From positions 1-64,000 of the forward strand of contig WSYH01000085.1 in the NCBI GenBank assembly GCA_036426205.1: a stretch of 64,000 bases of DNA. Direction: 5' to 3'. This DNA comes from Ascaphus truei. Its lineage: Eukaryota; Chordata; Amphibia; Anura; Ascaphidae. Both the position numbers and the translations under genes were made by a program. Below the pieces are notes generated by a model. It searched no databases. It had not been told where the DNA came from and worked only from the letters and a program-made list of their open reading frames with translations. Shown one piece after another: positions 1 to 10,430 of the stretch; the stretch's first letter is position 1; every line of letters starts with the position of its first letter.

Positions 1-170
1 AGCGGCAAGGGGGGTGAGCGCCAAAGGGGGTGAGCGGCAAGGGGGGTGAGCAGAAAGGGGGGTGAGTGCCAAAGGGGGTCAGAGGCAAGGGGGGTCAGCA
101 GCAAGGAGGGGTTAGCGGCAAGGGGGGTCAGCAGCAAGGGTGGTCAGCAGCAAGGGGGGTGAGCGCCTCT
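1..170. repeat. G-rich minisatellite, about 16-19 bp unit
   Basis: Roughly ten imperfect tandem copies of a purine-rich unit of the type gcaaggggggtcagca. The unit alternates between gtgagc and gtcagc forms. The array runs off the left edge of the window. Its G-runs of 4-6 could form quadruplexes. It appears to be internal to the hAT-like element that ends at 529. Confidence 0.85.
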
Positions 171-529
171 ACCCCGGGTCCCTGTGGCTGCCCGCCCGGC
201 GAGGGAAACCGCGCAGCAGGCAGAGGAGCGGGAAGGCAGAGACACACTCACCGTGTGCTCTGCACAAAGCGGAAGCCCCGCCCCCGGCTTCCTCTGACCT
301 GCCTGCGACCAATCGCCTGCATCCCGGCCGGCATTCTAAGTCCCGCCTCCTTCATTCAAACTCATGCGGCCCTTCATCCAATCACCTGGCAGCATTCACT
401 CACACAGAGAATACTTACCAGCTGCCGCATCCTCCTCACCACCGCCGTAACCGGGACACACTGGGTGGGCCGCACAGATACTCGGGGTGGGCCGCATGCG
501 GCCCGCGGGCCGCGAGTTTGACATGCCTG
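171..529 (-). mobile_element. hAT-like non-autonomous element, one end
   Basis: The right edge, read on the minus strand, begins CAGGCATGTCAAACTCGCGG and then runs into gcggcccgcgggccgc palindromic DNA. A CAG start followed by tgtcaaactcgcggcccgc is typical of a widespread group of vertebrate hAT elements (family knowledge). The following 8 bp, aagtacac, would be the target duplication, but the left end is outside the window so it cannot be confirmed. No transposase is visible; short ORFs here are incidental in GC-rich DNA. Confidence 0.55.
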
Positions 530-829
530 AAGTACACCATACAAGACCAAAAATTACATCTATCTAATTTGAAAATACATTACACACACATTTATGCATA
601 GCAGCATAGCCAAAATCATTTTAAACACAGCAATTCAAGCATTTCCTACCAAACCATTTCTTACCCTGTATGTATATATCGATCTAGACATACATATACA
701 TACATACATACATACATACATACATACATACATACATACAGTGGCAAGAAATCTTAAATCTTAAAAAAAGATCTTAAAAAAAAAACACAAGTAAAAAACC
801 AAAAAAAAATTGAAAAAGTTAAATAAAAT
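530..829. repeat. AT-rich spacer with (TACA)n microsatellite
   Basis: A (TACA)n run lies at about 690-740. The segment around 540-600 resembles 27,840-27,910, including the shared word ttacatctatctaatt, so it belongs to the same dispersed composite repeat. No coding potential is seen. Confidence 0.6.
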
Positions 830-1200
830 AAATTTATTTTGTTCACTTACCATTACTTGACCCACTCACCGACTCCCGTTGAACAGCTTACTCTCGAACC
901 AATCCACGCACAGGAACCCATAAAATAATAAACCATAAAATAATAAACAATAAAATAATAAACCAAAACAATCCAGGGGTCTTCTATTTGTAATCCATCT
1001 TCATCTGTATTCTTCTTTCTTGTATATTCCGCTCTCTTCCGGGGTCTTCTTCTCTTCTTTGGCCACGCCCTGGTCTTCTTTCTTCTTCCGGAGATCCTTC
1101 CTCCTCGGCATCTGCCTTCAAAATGAGACGACATAGGCTTTTATAGGCCTATGACGTCACATTTTTGTCATATGGTTCCCACGGCCCGGATTGGACACCT
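830..1200 (-). repeat. Dispersed repeat module, second copy at about 19,690-20,060
   Basis: By eye this aligns in the same orientation with 19,690-20,060. Both contain cttctttctt-rich pyrimidine tracts, ggggtcttc repeats, a cacgccctggtc/cacgcccttgtc word, tcctcctcgg, aaaatgag and then ttttataggcctatgacgt followed by atggttcccacggc. An ORF of 93 codons on the minus strand (853-1134) is an artefact of the low-complexity tract. The element class is not recognised; a DNA transposon terminal segment is possible. Confidence 0.6.
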
Positions 1201-1740
1201 GCAACATACAGGAGTCCCTTGTATAAGGAGGGATGCCCAGGTATCCTGAACCTAGTATAGGGGTTTGTGGGATGCTCCAGCTATATGATAAGACTGTGAG
1301 TGGTTTTGTGTGTAAAAAGTTTAGTCATTTCTAGAGTGTGCAAGCTGAGACCAGAATGGGGACTTACAAATTTTTATCACACAAGAATCAGGGACCAGTA
1401 TATTTTATTAATGAGATGTTTAATCGGTATATGTACTGATAACCTGTGAATGAACTGTGGATTTCCGAGTCCTGTATTCCAAGAGACCAGATGGCTACCA
1501 AGCTTGGTCCATGGGTCTATGTGGAGTCTGGATTTGAAAGCCTCAGGTATGCCAAGGTGTTAGAACAGGTGGGGTACTGCAGTTACACTTGAGTGTTATT
1601 CCTTCACGATTTCTTGCTATAGTGGGAAATCATGCCCATATTATATGAGCATGATGTACCCACTGTACCAATGAATGGGTGAAGGGTGGGAATAGTGGAT
1701 CTGGGGTGGGTGGTTAAGCCTCCCGGGATGGTAGCAGGCC
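1201..1740. other. No recognised feature
   Basis: Moderately AT-rich sequence with no long ORF, tandem repeat or clear fold-back. Probably interior of the composite repeat that continues to 2,995. Confidence 0.4.
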
Positions 1741-1744
1741 AGGG

Positions 1745-1806
1745 TGGGTTAACCCCTTAATTATTATAGTGGTTATTAACCGCTACGGTGATTAAAGGGC
1801 TAGATT
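1745..1806. repeat. GGTTAA-type imperfect palindrome, copy 1
   Basis: The arms ttaaccccttaattatt and ggtgattaaagggct flank a core gtggttattaaccgc, so the site can extrude a hairpin. Equivalent palindromes recur at 2,795-2,852, 2,950-2,995, 5,630-5,686, 6,780-6,836, 6,950-6,995, 18,380-18,440 and 19,405-19,460. Confidence 0.75.
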
Positions 1807-1939
1807 ACATTATATTTATTATGTATTCTTGCTGACATCGGAGGATATAGCCCTGCAGCAAGCTGACGAGGACTCCCTTCACATTGCCAAGGGAAAGTAG
1901 AATGTTTTTTATTTACTTTATTTATGCTGCCAGGGTAAT

Positions 1940-2050
1940 GTTGTGTTCAATAATGGGCAAATAATCTATTGTCCATATCTGGATAATAGTTATTTTGAAC
2001 ATTACTGTACTGTATGTGTTTGGGGGGTGGGGGGCTGTATTGTTTTATAT
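1940..2050. repeat. Shared module: aataatgggcaaataatcta followed by a G-run
   Basis: The word gggcaaataatctattgtcc, then atatctggataatag, a short spacer and a ggggggtgggggg run. The same module occurs at 5,830-5,925 and in inverted form at 18,160-18,240 and 19,130-19,265; a shorter relative is at 20,425-20,475. In each case it precedes a ggaccacctg minisatellite, so the two travel together. Confidence 0.7.
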
Positions 2051-2083
2051 TTAGGCCATGTTTCATTTTTAAATACAGAATTG

Positions 2084-2580
2084 GTACCGCAGGCCAGCGG
2101 GGTCCCATTGGGACCACCTGAGGACCCCCGGACGCCCATGGGGACCAACCGAGGACACCCAGATGCCCACAGGGATCACCTGGATGACCCATGGACACCT
2201 GCGGGGAGGAACCAGGGACCCCTATGGGGCCCTCGGGGACCTGAGTGGACCACCTGAGGGCCCCCAGACCCCTGTGGAAACCACCAGAGGGCCCCCAGAC
2301 CCCTGTGGGAACCATCTGAGTGCCCCCAGACCCCTGTGGGAACCACCTGAGTGCCCCCAGACACCTGTGGGGATGACATGGGAACCCCCAGAAACCCACA
2401 GGGACCATCGTGGCCCCGTTGGGGCCCACAGACACCCGCAGGGACCACATGTAGGCCCACAGAGCATACAGGGACCACCCGAGGGCCACCAGACACCCGT
2501 GGGCACCCCTCAGGGTGCACTGTGTGGCCTGCGGACAGCGTCGGGACCACCCGGGGACTCCCGCTGGCCTGGAGTATTAA
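2084..2580. repeat. 31-bp minisatellite (ggaccacctgagggccccca type)
   Basis: About 14 variant units of roughly 31 bp, typified by gggaccacctgagtgccccc followed by agacccctgtg. Because 31 is not a multiple of 3 and stops are rare in the unit, overlapping ORFs of 90-180 codons appear in several frames on both strands (1,943-2,728). I treat all of these as repeat artefacts, not genes. Inverted relatives are at 17,995-18,085 and 18,670-19,110. Confidence 0.85.
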
Positions 2581-2789
2581 TCCTGTGTGTAAAAAAATAA
2601 ATATTGGTTTCGCAGTATGTGGGGGCACAGGGGGCATTGTGTATTGGTGTTTATTAGATATTGCAATGGTTTATATGGAGCCTAGGTGGTGCGTAATAGG
2701 GCTATTGTATTTTTTTTATTATGGGTAGCGGTGATTGGTAAAGGGGGTATTATCCCCAAGGATGGGTGTTTAGGCCTTCCGGGTGGGTA

Positions 2790-2998
2790 GCTGGAGGGGT
2801 TAACACCTTCATTACCTTAGCAGTATTAACCGCTAAGGTAATTAATGGGTTAAGTCCACCCGCAACCCCCAACAAGGATTAAACACCCACCAAGGACCAA
2901 ATACCACCTTCACCCACCCCCGCAACCCACAATAAGCCTGGCACTGGTGGTTAACCCCTTCATTGCTTTAGCGGTTGGCCGCTAAGGTATTGAAGTTT
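2790..2998. repeat. Two further GGTTAA-type palindromes
   Basis: Copy 2 (about 2,795-2,852) has arms gttaacaccttcattacctt and aaggtaattaatgggttaa. Copy 3 (about 2,950-2,995) has gttaaccccttcattgcttt and aaggtattgaag around agcggttggccgct. A pyrimidine-rich spacer lies between. Confidence 0.75.
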
Positions 2999-3333
2999 CC
3001 TGTAAATGCATTTTTCATGCGTCCGATTCATGACGGGGGTATATTGCCATGCTCAGTAGCACTCCTCTGTGACACTTATATGCTTATATATATGTTGTGG
3101 TTATTTTGGGGGTTCAATATGAGCTTGTAGGTGTCCTGTATGTTTTATAATTCTTGTTCAGTTAGTCTTAGCTGATTGGAGGGTGGCAACCTCCTACCTA
3201 ATTTAAGCTCAGCCCCTCCCACATTTAAATGGTTAAAAGCTCACTCCATAGCATCTCCCACTCTCAGGGGAACTTGCTTGCTTGCAGTTTGGTTGTGACA
3301 AATCTAATGCAGAGTGCTTTTCCTGGTAATGTA

Positions 3334-3730
3334 CACTGGCGACACACTTTATTCGAGCTCGGCTAGTCCCACGAATTCGGGTATACCCGGGTGTATTGAG
3401 GTTTGTGACTGTTTTCTGCCCGAGTGCATTGAGGTATTTTAGAGGCAGGGATTGAAGCATTTTATTCCCACTGGCTGCAATACTGCACAGTATATATATA
3501 TATACTGCATTACAATTCATGAATTTATGCCATTTGGTAGACACGCGAAGCATTGCAGCCTATTAAATCCTAATCATTATAATTTAACAGATCAGCCGCC
3601 CGTTAGCCAGGCATGAACCCAGGCTGGGAAGGCAAACGCAACGGGGCTTGTCAGAGGTGAGAAGCGGCGCATTCCAGGTATCTGCCAGGTACATACCGGG
3701 TATTTGCTCGAATAAAGTTTGTCGGTGCAG
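3334..3730. mobile_element. TA-flanked MITE, Tc1/mariner-like, full copy
   Basis: A 397-bp element bounded by TA at 3,332-3,333 and 3,731-3,732. Left end CACTGGCGACACACTTTATT; right end, read inward, CTGCACCGACAAACTTTATT. Both continue into CGAGC. The copy at 38,822-39,218 is the same length in the opposite orientation, and 9,060-9,318 is a truncated copy. The interior includes a (TA)n patch near 3,493 and no ORF of substance. TA duplication plus short inverted repeats suggests Tc1/mariner-type mobilisation in trans (inference). Confidence 0.8.
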
Positions 3731-3737
3731 TACAGGT

Positions 3738-4400
3738 TAATAAAAGCTTCATGTAAAAATAACTGATAGTAAACCGCTCACCACATAGTAGTATGATAGC
3801 CAGTGCAAAGGGATAGTACTGGCATAGCAAGTGAATAAGAAGACATAGAAAGTCTCCCAGAGATCCTTTTACCACTGCACAAACAGGCTGATGATAGGTG
3901 TTAACAGGGGTATAGTGCTCCCTCACATATATCGAAGGGCTGTAGGAGATACCACTTGTAATCGCACCCAATTCTACGAGTGAATAATTACCACTAAAAA
4001 GCCTAAACTAGGCAAAACAAAAAAGTTTTATTTATATATGTACCATAGCGACGCATAATCAGTAAGCATAAAAACATCTAAAACACAAGGTATGGGTGAT
4101 AACAGGGGGCTAATTGATATATACTTGAATGTTTAGTTCATTAATTGAACCTTCCTGATGGTGCTGCTCAAGATCGGAGAGAGGGGAAGAGAATTAGGTG
4201 CGATTACAAGTGGTATCTCCTACAGCCCTTCGATATATGTGAAGGAGCACTATACCCCTGTTAACACCTATCATCAGCCTGTTTGTGCAGTGGTAAAAGG
4301 GATCTGTGGGAGACTTTCTATGTCTTCTTTTTCACTTGCTAATAAAAGCTTCAGTCAGACTTAGAACTATGCAACTAATTTTGAAAGATTTATTATAAAT
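3738..4400. repeat. Long fold-back repeat
   Basis: Arms at about 3,838-3,978 and 4,188-4,331 are nearly perfect inverted copies. They share gtgcgattacaagtggtatc, ccttcgatatatgtgaagga and gttaacacctatcatcagcc. The roughly 200-bp loop is AT-rich. Short ORFs on opposite strands give near-identical peptides only because the arms are inverted copies. The class is uncertain: fold-back DNA element or Penelope-type inverted terminal arms. Confidence 0.75.
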
Positions 4401-4439
4401 CATTCTTCCTGGTAATGCACAGGTTATTAAGAATTTATA

Positions 4440-4560
4440 TTAGTGTTAGGGACCCTTGAGATGTGGTCTGCCGTGTAGTGGCTCAGGGGCTTACAACAAT
4501 TTGGCCAAAATGTTAAACTAAAAGACCATTTTATTTAATAGATATCTATACATATATATT
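4440..4560. repeat. LTR-like remnant shared with about 32,060-32,170
   Basis: Both segments run tgttagg, then gtctgcc.tgt.gtggct, then gcttacaaca.tttggccaaa, then gttaaactaaa.gacc. The TGTTAGG start and pairing suggest fragments of one LTR family, but no second end or target duplication was found. Confidence 0.4.
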
Positions 4561-5470
4561 TAGGCACTGTACCGTGTATGAGTTTCACTGGATGTGCACT
4601 GAGCTCTGTCTGTGTTTTATGTTCTGTCTCTGATTTTGAATCGCTGTATGGTTTTTTGGCAATAAGCTGGCGATAAGTGGCTCATCACTGCTTACTGAAT
4701 GAGGCCCATAGTATATAAATAGTAGTGATATGCAGACTATAAATCAAAACACAAGACAAAAGAAAAGATTAGTGGTTCTTTTGCATGTGGGATAGTTAAG
4801 GCTTGTGAAGTTATAAGGTCAGTACTATCTATATATGTAATTTTCTAAAAAATATATCTCATTATATTTGTATCCAAGGCGGCACTGCGGCAACAGACAT
4901 AAGGTATTATTACGCCATATAGATATTTTATTTTTGTTGATATTTGGATATAAAGAGCGCAAGATAAATTTGTTGGTTTCTTCTTTTGGTAAACTGTGGG
5001 CTTTCCTGGTTTTGCACTGTACTATTTTTAGATTTGGGGACCATCGGTTGCTGAAATACATACTGGAAGTTAACAGGTTTAAATCTTTCTCCAGGCGAAA
5101 CAAAATGGCTGGAACATTTTTGGCCAATAGAAAGGCGTGAATTTGTTAATGGTTTCATTGTTCTGGATGTAGTGTAAATTGTTTAGGGATGTAAATAATG
5201 ATTGCTAATTGATTTTTGTTTACTTGGTTGATTAATTTGCAGAATGTATATGGTGCATAGATATTTAGGCATCATTTATATTGGAATGTAAGTTGTTTAA
5301 ATGGCTTTTCAGAGGTTTAGTGATGATTTAGATTGAGAGATCAGTTATGAATATTAAAGGAAATTGATTTTAATTTAGTGTGTATGTATGGAGAAGTGTT
5401 TGGTTGTAGAACAGTATGGTTTTGATAACCCTTCTACATTTATTTGTACTGTATATTGGTTTATCATGGG
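4561..5470. other. AT-rich, no gene; right part belongs to a dispersed repeat
   Basis: No credible CDS. The segment 5,180-5,460 is an inverted relative of about 27,465-27,760: both contain gaatgtatatggtgcatag, ggagaagtg and the surrounding AT-rich text in reverse orientation. It is therefore the outer flank of the composite repeat that follows. Confidence 0.5.
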
Positions 5471-5477
5471 TGTGTAT

Positions 5478-5575
5478 ATAACGTGTGTATATATATATAC
5501 TGTGTATATCTCTCTCTCTCTCCCTTTCTCTCTGTCTCTCTATATATATATACAGTATATATATATAGTTGCATG
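5478..5575. repeat. (TA)n/(TC)n microsatellite
   Basis: Alternating tatatatata and tctctctctc tracts. ORFs read through it are low-complexity artefacts. Confidence 0.9.
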
Positions 5576-5624
5576 ATGAAGCCACAGTACAAATTCATGG
5601 GTGAAGGGTGGGTATCGGGCCAAT

Positions 5625-6840
5625 GTGGCTTAACCCCTTAATTACCTTTGTGGTTATTATCCGATAAGGTGTTTAAGGGGTTAATTGATATCTGAATGTA
5701 CTTGCAATGTATTGGCTTGGTATTGGCTATGTATTGTGTGGGCAAGAGAAGGAAGGCGCTGGCGATGGACACTTCGTATTGATGAGGTCAGTAGTACTTT
5801 ATTTATTTGAATATGCTAGTTAATGTTTTTAATAATGGGCAAATAATCTATTATCCATATCTGGATAATAGTTATTTTGCACATTATTGTACTGTAGGTG
5901 TTGGGGGGGAGGGTGTATGTATTGAATGTATAGGCCAGGTTTATTTTGGTTTATTTTTTTTACATTCAGGGTTGGTTCCGTGGTTCTGCGTGGGACCTCT
6001 GGAGACCACCTGTGGGAATCCTCGGATATCCCAAGGGTAGCAGGCTGGTGGTTCCACGGGTGACACATGCGGGCATGACGATGTGTGGTCCCACTTTTGT
6101 TGGGGCACCTCCGACCCGTAGTCTGCGGCCATGACGATGTGTGGTCCCACTTCTGTGGGGGCACCTCCGACCCGTAGGTGTGGGGATGATGATGTGTGGT
6201 CCCTCTTCTGTGGGGGCACCGCGGACCCGTAGTGAGCACCCGTAAGTTCCCCAGACCCCCGAGGGAACCACCCGAGGCCCCGCAGACACCTGTGGGTTTG
6301 ACCCGGGGCTCCCAGACATCCGCGGGCCTACCGTGGGGAACCAACTGTGGCCCACGGTGACCCAAGGAGACCACCTGGGGGCCATGGTGCTGGCGGGATC
6401 CACCAGCAGGCCTCCAGAACATGTGTAAAAAGGGCTGCTGGTAAACTGTAGGTCTGTCCAGGTGCCCCGCCAGCCCACCGGGGACTAGCGTGGGGCTGCG
6501 TTATGAACCCTGTATGTAAAAGGATAAATCTTGTATTTATGGGTGGGGGGCACAGGGGGTGGGTAATGTATTTAATAAATATAATGATGTTTATTGTGGG
6601 GCTGTGTATTGTTTTTATTGCGGGGACTGGGGGTGGGGGGTGGGGGTGTTCCCCAACGGTATGTGGGTAAGCCTCCCTTGTGGGTAGTTAGTGGGTGAGG
6701 GTTGAGGGTGTTTAGGCCTCACGGGGTGGGGGGTTAGAGTGGGAGGGTATGTAGGCGTCCCGAGTGGTGGGTGAGGGTGGGTTAACCCCTTCATGACTGT
6801 AGCGGTTAATAACCGCTATGGTGATTAAGGGGTTAGGGGA
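5625..6840. repeat. Composite repeat, second copy
   Basis: The same order of parts as 1,745-2,995: a GGTTAA palindrome at 5,630-5,686, the aataatgggcaaataatcta module at about 5,830, a ggaccacctg-type minisatellite from about 5,995 to 6,420, and another palindrome at 6,780-6,836. The 5,829-6,478 ORFs on the minus strand are minisatellite artefacts. Confidence 0.7.
6068..6236. repeat. About 57-bp tandem repeat, three units
   Basis: Three units each containing atgatgtgtggtcccactt or a close variant, then ggggcacctccgacccgtag. They interrupt the 31-bp minisatellite, so this is a second expansion of a different period within the same array. Confidence 0.75.
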
Positions 6841-6974
6841 CATTACTTTGAAAGTGTTAATTTTTTCTCTGTTTTACAGCAGCAGCAGCAGCGGAGGTTT
6901 CCATGGGTAGTGGGTAGTGTATTGAATGTATTTATTGGTTATCATGCCTTAACCCCTTCATTACCTTAGCGGCT

Positions 6975-7145
6975 ATACGCTATGGTAATGAAGCAGCATT
7001 TCTGTACTTTTAATAATATTGTGCAGGAGCAGGGGGTCCCCTGAGTATTAATTTCTGGCTCAGGGAACCCCCTGCTCACTGTACAATATTATTAAAAATA
7101 CAGAAATGCTGCTTCTTTACCATAGCACATAGCCGCTAAGGTAAA
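6975..7145. repeat. About 170-bp near-perfect palindrome
   Basis: The arms carry gaagcagcatttctgtac, aataatattgt and gcagggggtcccctgag, mirrored by gctcagggaaccccctgct, acaatattatt and cagaaatgctgcttc around a centre near 7,058. The outer part is a GGTTAA-type motif (accttagcggctatacgct). It would form a long hairpin. No coding content. Confidence 0.85.
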
Positions 7146-7177
7146 GAATGATTCTTTAATGATGTGTGTGTTTTATT

Positions 7178-7442
7178 CACAGTGTAGATGTGCAGAGGGT
7201 CTCCGGAGCAGAAACGTTTTGGTTTCAGGTCCGGGAACCCCCTGCCCCCCGAGATACAGGCCCCTTTTGGGGGTGCTGGTATCCCTCTGCTTGGTTTAAC
7301 AGGCCGCGGTCACGTGATCGGGACCTAAACGCAGAGGGATACCGGCACCTCATAAAGGGGTCTGTATCTCGGGGAGCAGGGAGTCCCCCGACCTGAAACC
7401 AACGCGGTTCAGCTCCCGAGACCCCCTGCACATCTACACTAG
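7178..7442. repeat. About 260-bp fold-back element, copy 1 of 3
   Basis: The left arm (gtgtagatgtgcagagggtc, ggtttcaggtccgggaa, gagatacaggccccttt, ggtatccctctgc) is mirrored by the right arm (gcagagggataccggcacc, ggtctgtatctcgggg, gacctgaaacc, ccctgcacatctacac). The centre is the ccgcggtcacgtgatcggga region near 7,310. Related sequence lies at 28,055-28,228 (mostly one arm and centre) and 22,500-22,612 (one arm). All are followed by aataaaaatgtattt. Confidence 0.85.
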
Positions 7443-7639
7443 GAATAAAAATGTATTTCAAATGTATTTATTTGTATTTATTTATTTATTTATTTATTGC
7501 GGGGATGCTGTGTGTGATTATTTTTTATTGTGGGTAGCGGGGGTGGGTGTGGTTATTTACACGGGATCCCCCTCCCCACATTTACATACAGTACACTGCA
7601 CTCAGAAACACAGGCCAGGGAGATTTAACACACACACAA

Positions 7640-7915
7640 TAGGGGGAGGTTTTTTTACATAGATTGCAGGGAAGCTTAACGCACACAATAGGGGGATAGG
7701 GGGAGGGGGTTTTACATAGATTAGAGAGAAGGCAGGGAGGTTTAAAAGAGAGAATAGGGGGAGGGGTTTTACATAGATTACATTGAAGGCAGAGAAGTTT
7801 AAAAGAGAGAATAGGGGAGGGGTTTTTACATAGATTGCAGGGAAGTTTAAAAGAGAGAATAGGGGGAGGGGTTTTTACATAGATTACAGTGAAGGCAGGG
7901 AGGTTTAACACAGAC
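7640..7915. repeat. About 60-bp tandem repeat
   Basis: Around five units of the type ttacatagattgcagggaag followed by tttaaaagagagaataggggg. An inverted two-unit version is at about 27,925-28,058 beside the second fold-back copy, so tandem block and fold-back form one mobile or duplicated cassette. Confidence 0.8.
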
Positions 7916-9058
7916 ATTAAAAATATGTATTGAATGTATTAATTGTTTATTATGCCTTAACCCCTTCATTACCTTTGACTGTTAGTTTTGTAATAATGAT
8001 GTCATCTGTGACAGTGAAAACGGGACTTATGAATTGAGGGGTTGTGAATACATATACATATGAACTATATGATTTTTCCTGTTGTGACTTTATCACTGAA
8101 CTAATGCAGCAAAATGGATTTCCCTATTCTATTCTGAGCTACCGATGCAACACTGCCGACGTCTTTATCATGGACTGATGCCTCCTGCTACTGAGCTACA
8201 GCTGAGTATTATCTCTCCCCGCTGTTCTGGCATCATTTGTCCTTGCAGTGATACACACTATTGTGTGCTTTAATGTTTTGCTTCTGTTTGCTCACATGTT
8301 TATCATAGTTATTATGTGTCAATTCTTTGCTGCATCAGTAATCAGTGTTTAAATCCCCCTTTTTTTGAGTAATACTGTTCAGGGTGTGAGATTTACTTTT
8401 TATCTCCCCTGTATGTTTTCCTCTCCCCATTTTTTCCTTTCCATAGTTGCTTTTTGATTATATATTTATTCCAATGCTGTGATTTGTATTTTACAACTTG
8501 GAGTCAGGCATTTATATTAGTGGGTAATATATATGTATATATATGTATTTTTCTTTAACTTTTGTTTCATTGAACTTTAGTGGTATCATTGGATAGTATA
8601 TATATAGATACATATTTATTATTATTTAGATACACTTTAGTTTTTTGTTTGGTATACAGTATTCCTTGATATATAGTCACTTTTCACAGATATAATTTTG
8701 GCTGTCTTCAGTATGTCTATGTTTTTAAGTTAGTGTGTCTTGCTGTATTTACAAATAAAAACTTGTTCATTTTCAATTCCGGCAAGGCATTTGATTCCTT
8801 TGAGCTATATCTTTCTTTTTTATTTTTTGTTGGTGTAATTTAGAGTGCTAGTAAGGGGATTGTCTTTGTCTTTTTTGTGTGTTTGATATTTATACTTATC
8901 CCCTAGCACCATTAGGCTCTTTACTTTATATTTAAACTGACTTGTTTTTGGATTAATATATATTTACCAAATTAATTAGTCAGTATTATTTAGGGTCTGA
9001 GTTAATCACATATATTTGTGTTGAGCAACACACCTTTTTGTGTGTTCTATATATATAT
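7916..9058. other. AT-rich spacer, nothing recognised
   Basis: Starts with a partial GGTTAA motif (ccttaaccccttcattacct, 7,953-7,972) and is otherwise T-rich with short (TA)n runs at 8,528-8,550 and 9,048-9,100. No ORF, inverted repeat or known domain was found. Confidence 0.5.
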
Positions 9059-9059
9059 A

Positions 9060-9318
9060 TATACTGTGTATATACAGTACTGTATATATATACTGCATTA
9101 CAATTCATGAATTTATGCCATCTGGTGGACACGCGAAGCATTGCAGCCTATTAAATCCTGATCATTATCATTTAACAGATCAGCCGCCCGTCAGCCAGGC
9201 ATGAACCGTGGCTGGGAAGGCAAACGCAACGCGGCTTGTCAGAGGTGAGGAGCGGCGCATTCCAGGTATCTGCCAGGTACAAACTGGTTATTTGCTCGAA
9301 TAAAGTGTGTCGCAGCAG
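9060..9318. mobile_element. TA-flanked MITE, truncated copy
   Basis: Matches the distal two-thirds of the 3,334-3,730 element, from actgcattacaattcatg to the right end, which reads inward as CTGCTGCGACACACTTTATT and is followed by TA at 9,319-9,320. The left end is missing and replaced by (TA)n, suggesting a break within the internal (TA)n patch. Confidence 0.75.
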
Positions 9319-9887
9319 TAATATCCAATAAAATTGAAGTATTGTTACCTCAAATTATGAAACCTTTATTACATATATACGTTCAAATACGTCCAATTTC
9401 AATAAAATCATAGAATCCAAACCAGTCTATATATGAGTAATGCTGCTTCTTTAATCCGGATCTAACCCTCAGGTCCGGAAAGAACTATAGAAATAAAAGG
9501 AAAGAAAAAAGCGCAAGACCCATAGTGCAATACGGTCAGTTTTATGTGAAGAAATACAGTTAAAAACCCTTACAAAAGTAAGTTGGTATAGGGCACATCA
9601 ATATGTGAAGTAGTCTGAATTGGTGTATTCAGCGGAACAGATGCTGTACTCTTTGTTTTCCTGCTGGGAGTTCCCTCTTTGTCAATGTTACCCTTCTCTC
9701 GATACCGGCGTGGTTCCGCTTCCACGTTAATGTCACGTTGCTTGTGACGTCAGCACGTACCTCTCGCACGCCGTCAGGCAGGGGTTGGCCGATAGTAACT
9801 CCCCCGTTGGATCAAACAACCTTGTCTCTGTGTACTTTGTGTACTCCCAATAGTATTCAGACTCGTGGGCAACCTTAGCAGATATGG

Positions 9888-9930
9888 CCCTACGCGTTTC
9901 GAGTAGCTTCTCCTCTTCGACAGGGGCACT
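9888..9930 (-). ncRNA. Degenerate hammerhead-like fold
   Basis: On the minus strand: CCC, then CTGTCGA where a hammerhead needs CTGANGA, a short GAG/CTC stem II, GAAAC, GCGTA and then GGG pairing with the CCC. Core position A6 is replaced by U, so self-cleavage is not expected. It sits just inside the left arm, as the better-formed ribozyme does in the 23,439-27,450 element. Confidence 0.45.
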
Positions 9931-10221
9931 GTAGCTGAAAGGTTGCTATTTTACATATATATAGGGTTGCTTACTCCACTAACCACCAATAGAAAACATT
10001 ATATGATTAACACTCATAGCTGTTGTCTCTGGTATATCCAGTGATGAAATGCATAAATAGATACTGACTTAATATTATAATTAAAATTGAAATATAATTA
10101 AATCTTTATTAATAAATATAATTTAAAAACATTAATGTTGTGGACGTATGTAACACCTACTAATGGTTTCAGAGTTATGTGTTAACTTCTGTGTTATTCA
10201 GACACCACTGTTATTCCTTAA

Positions 10222-10430
10222 ACATTAAATGAAGTTGGAAATTTGAACCTATCCTCTAAATTACTTAATAATGAACATATGTGTGCTTTACAAAAAGGAT
10301 TATCTTTTGCACCCACCAGCAAACCAAAATTATTTGATCTATTTATAGATCAAACTTTTTTTATAAGAAATATGACATTAAAACGAAATTACTCTATGAT
10401 ACAGAATTTAATACATATTGATGATGATAG
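10222..10430 (+). pseudogene. Penelope-like protein, N-terminal fragment
   Basis: The frame is open from 10,222 but has no ATG at its head; the first candidate start codon in-frame is a TTG. It reads NLSSKLL, then GLSFAPT, then LFDLFIDQTFF and MTLKR. The 24,662-26,971 protein has NLSSKVL, GFKFAPT, FGLFIDAQRFL and LTIKR at the same spacing. After about residue 65 the frame runs into the inverted arm (to 10,728), so the remaining C-terminal residues are arm sequence. No RT or nuclease motif survives. Confidence 0.65.

Noticed and set aside
1943..2728. Overlapping ORFs of 94-180 codons on both strands
   Set aside because: They arise from a 31-bp minisatellite with few stops; the peptides are repetitive in every frame and no start or splice context supports a gene.
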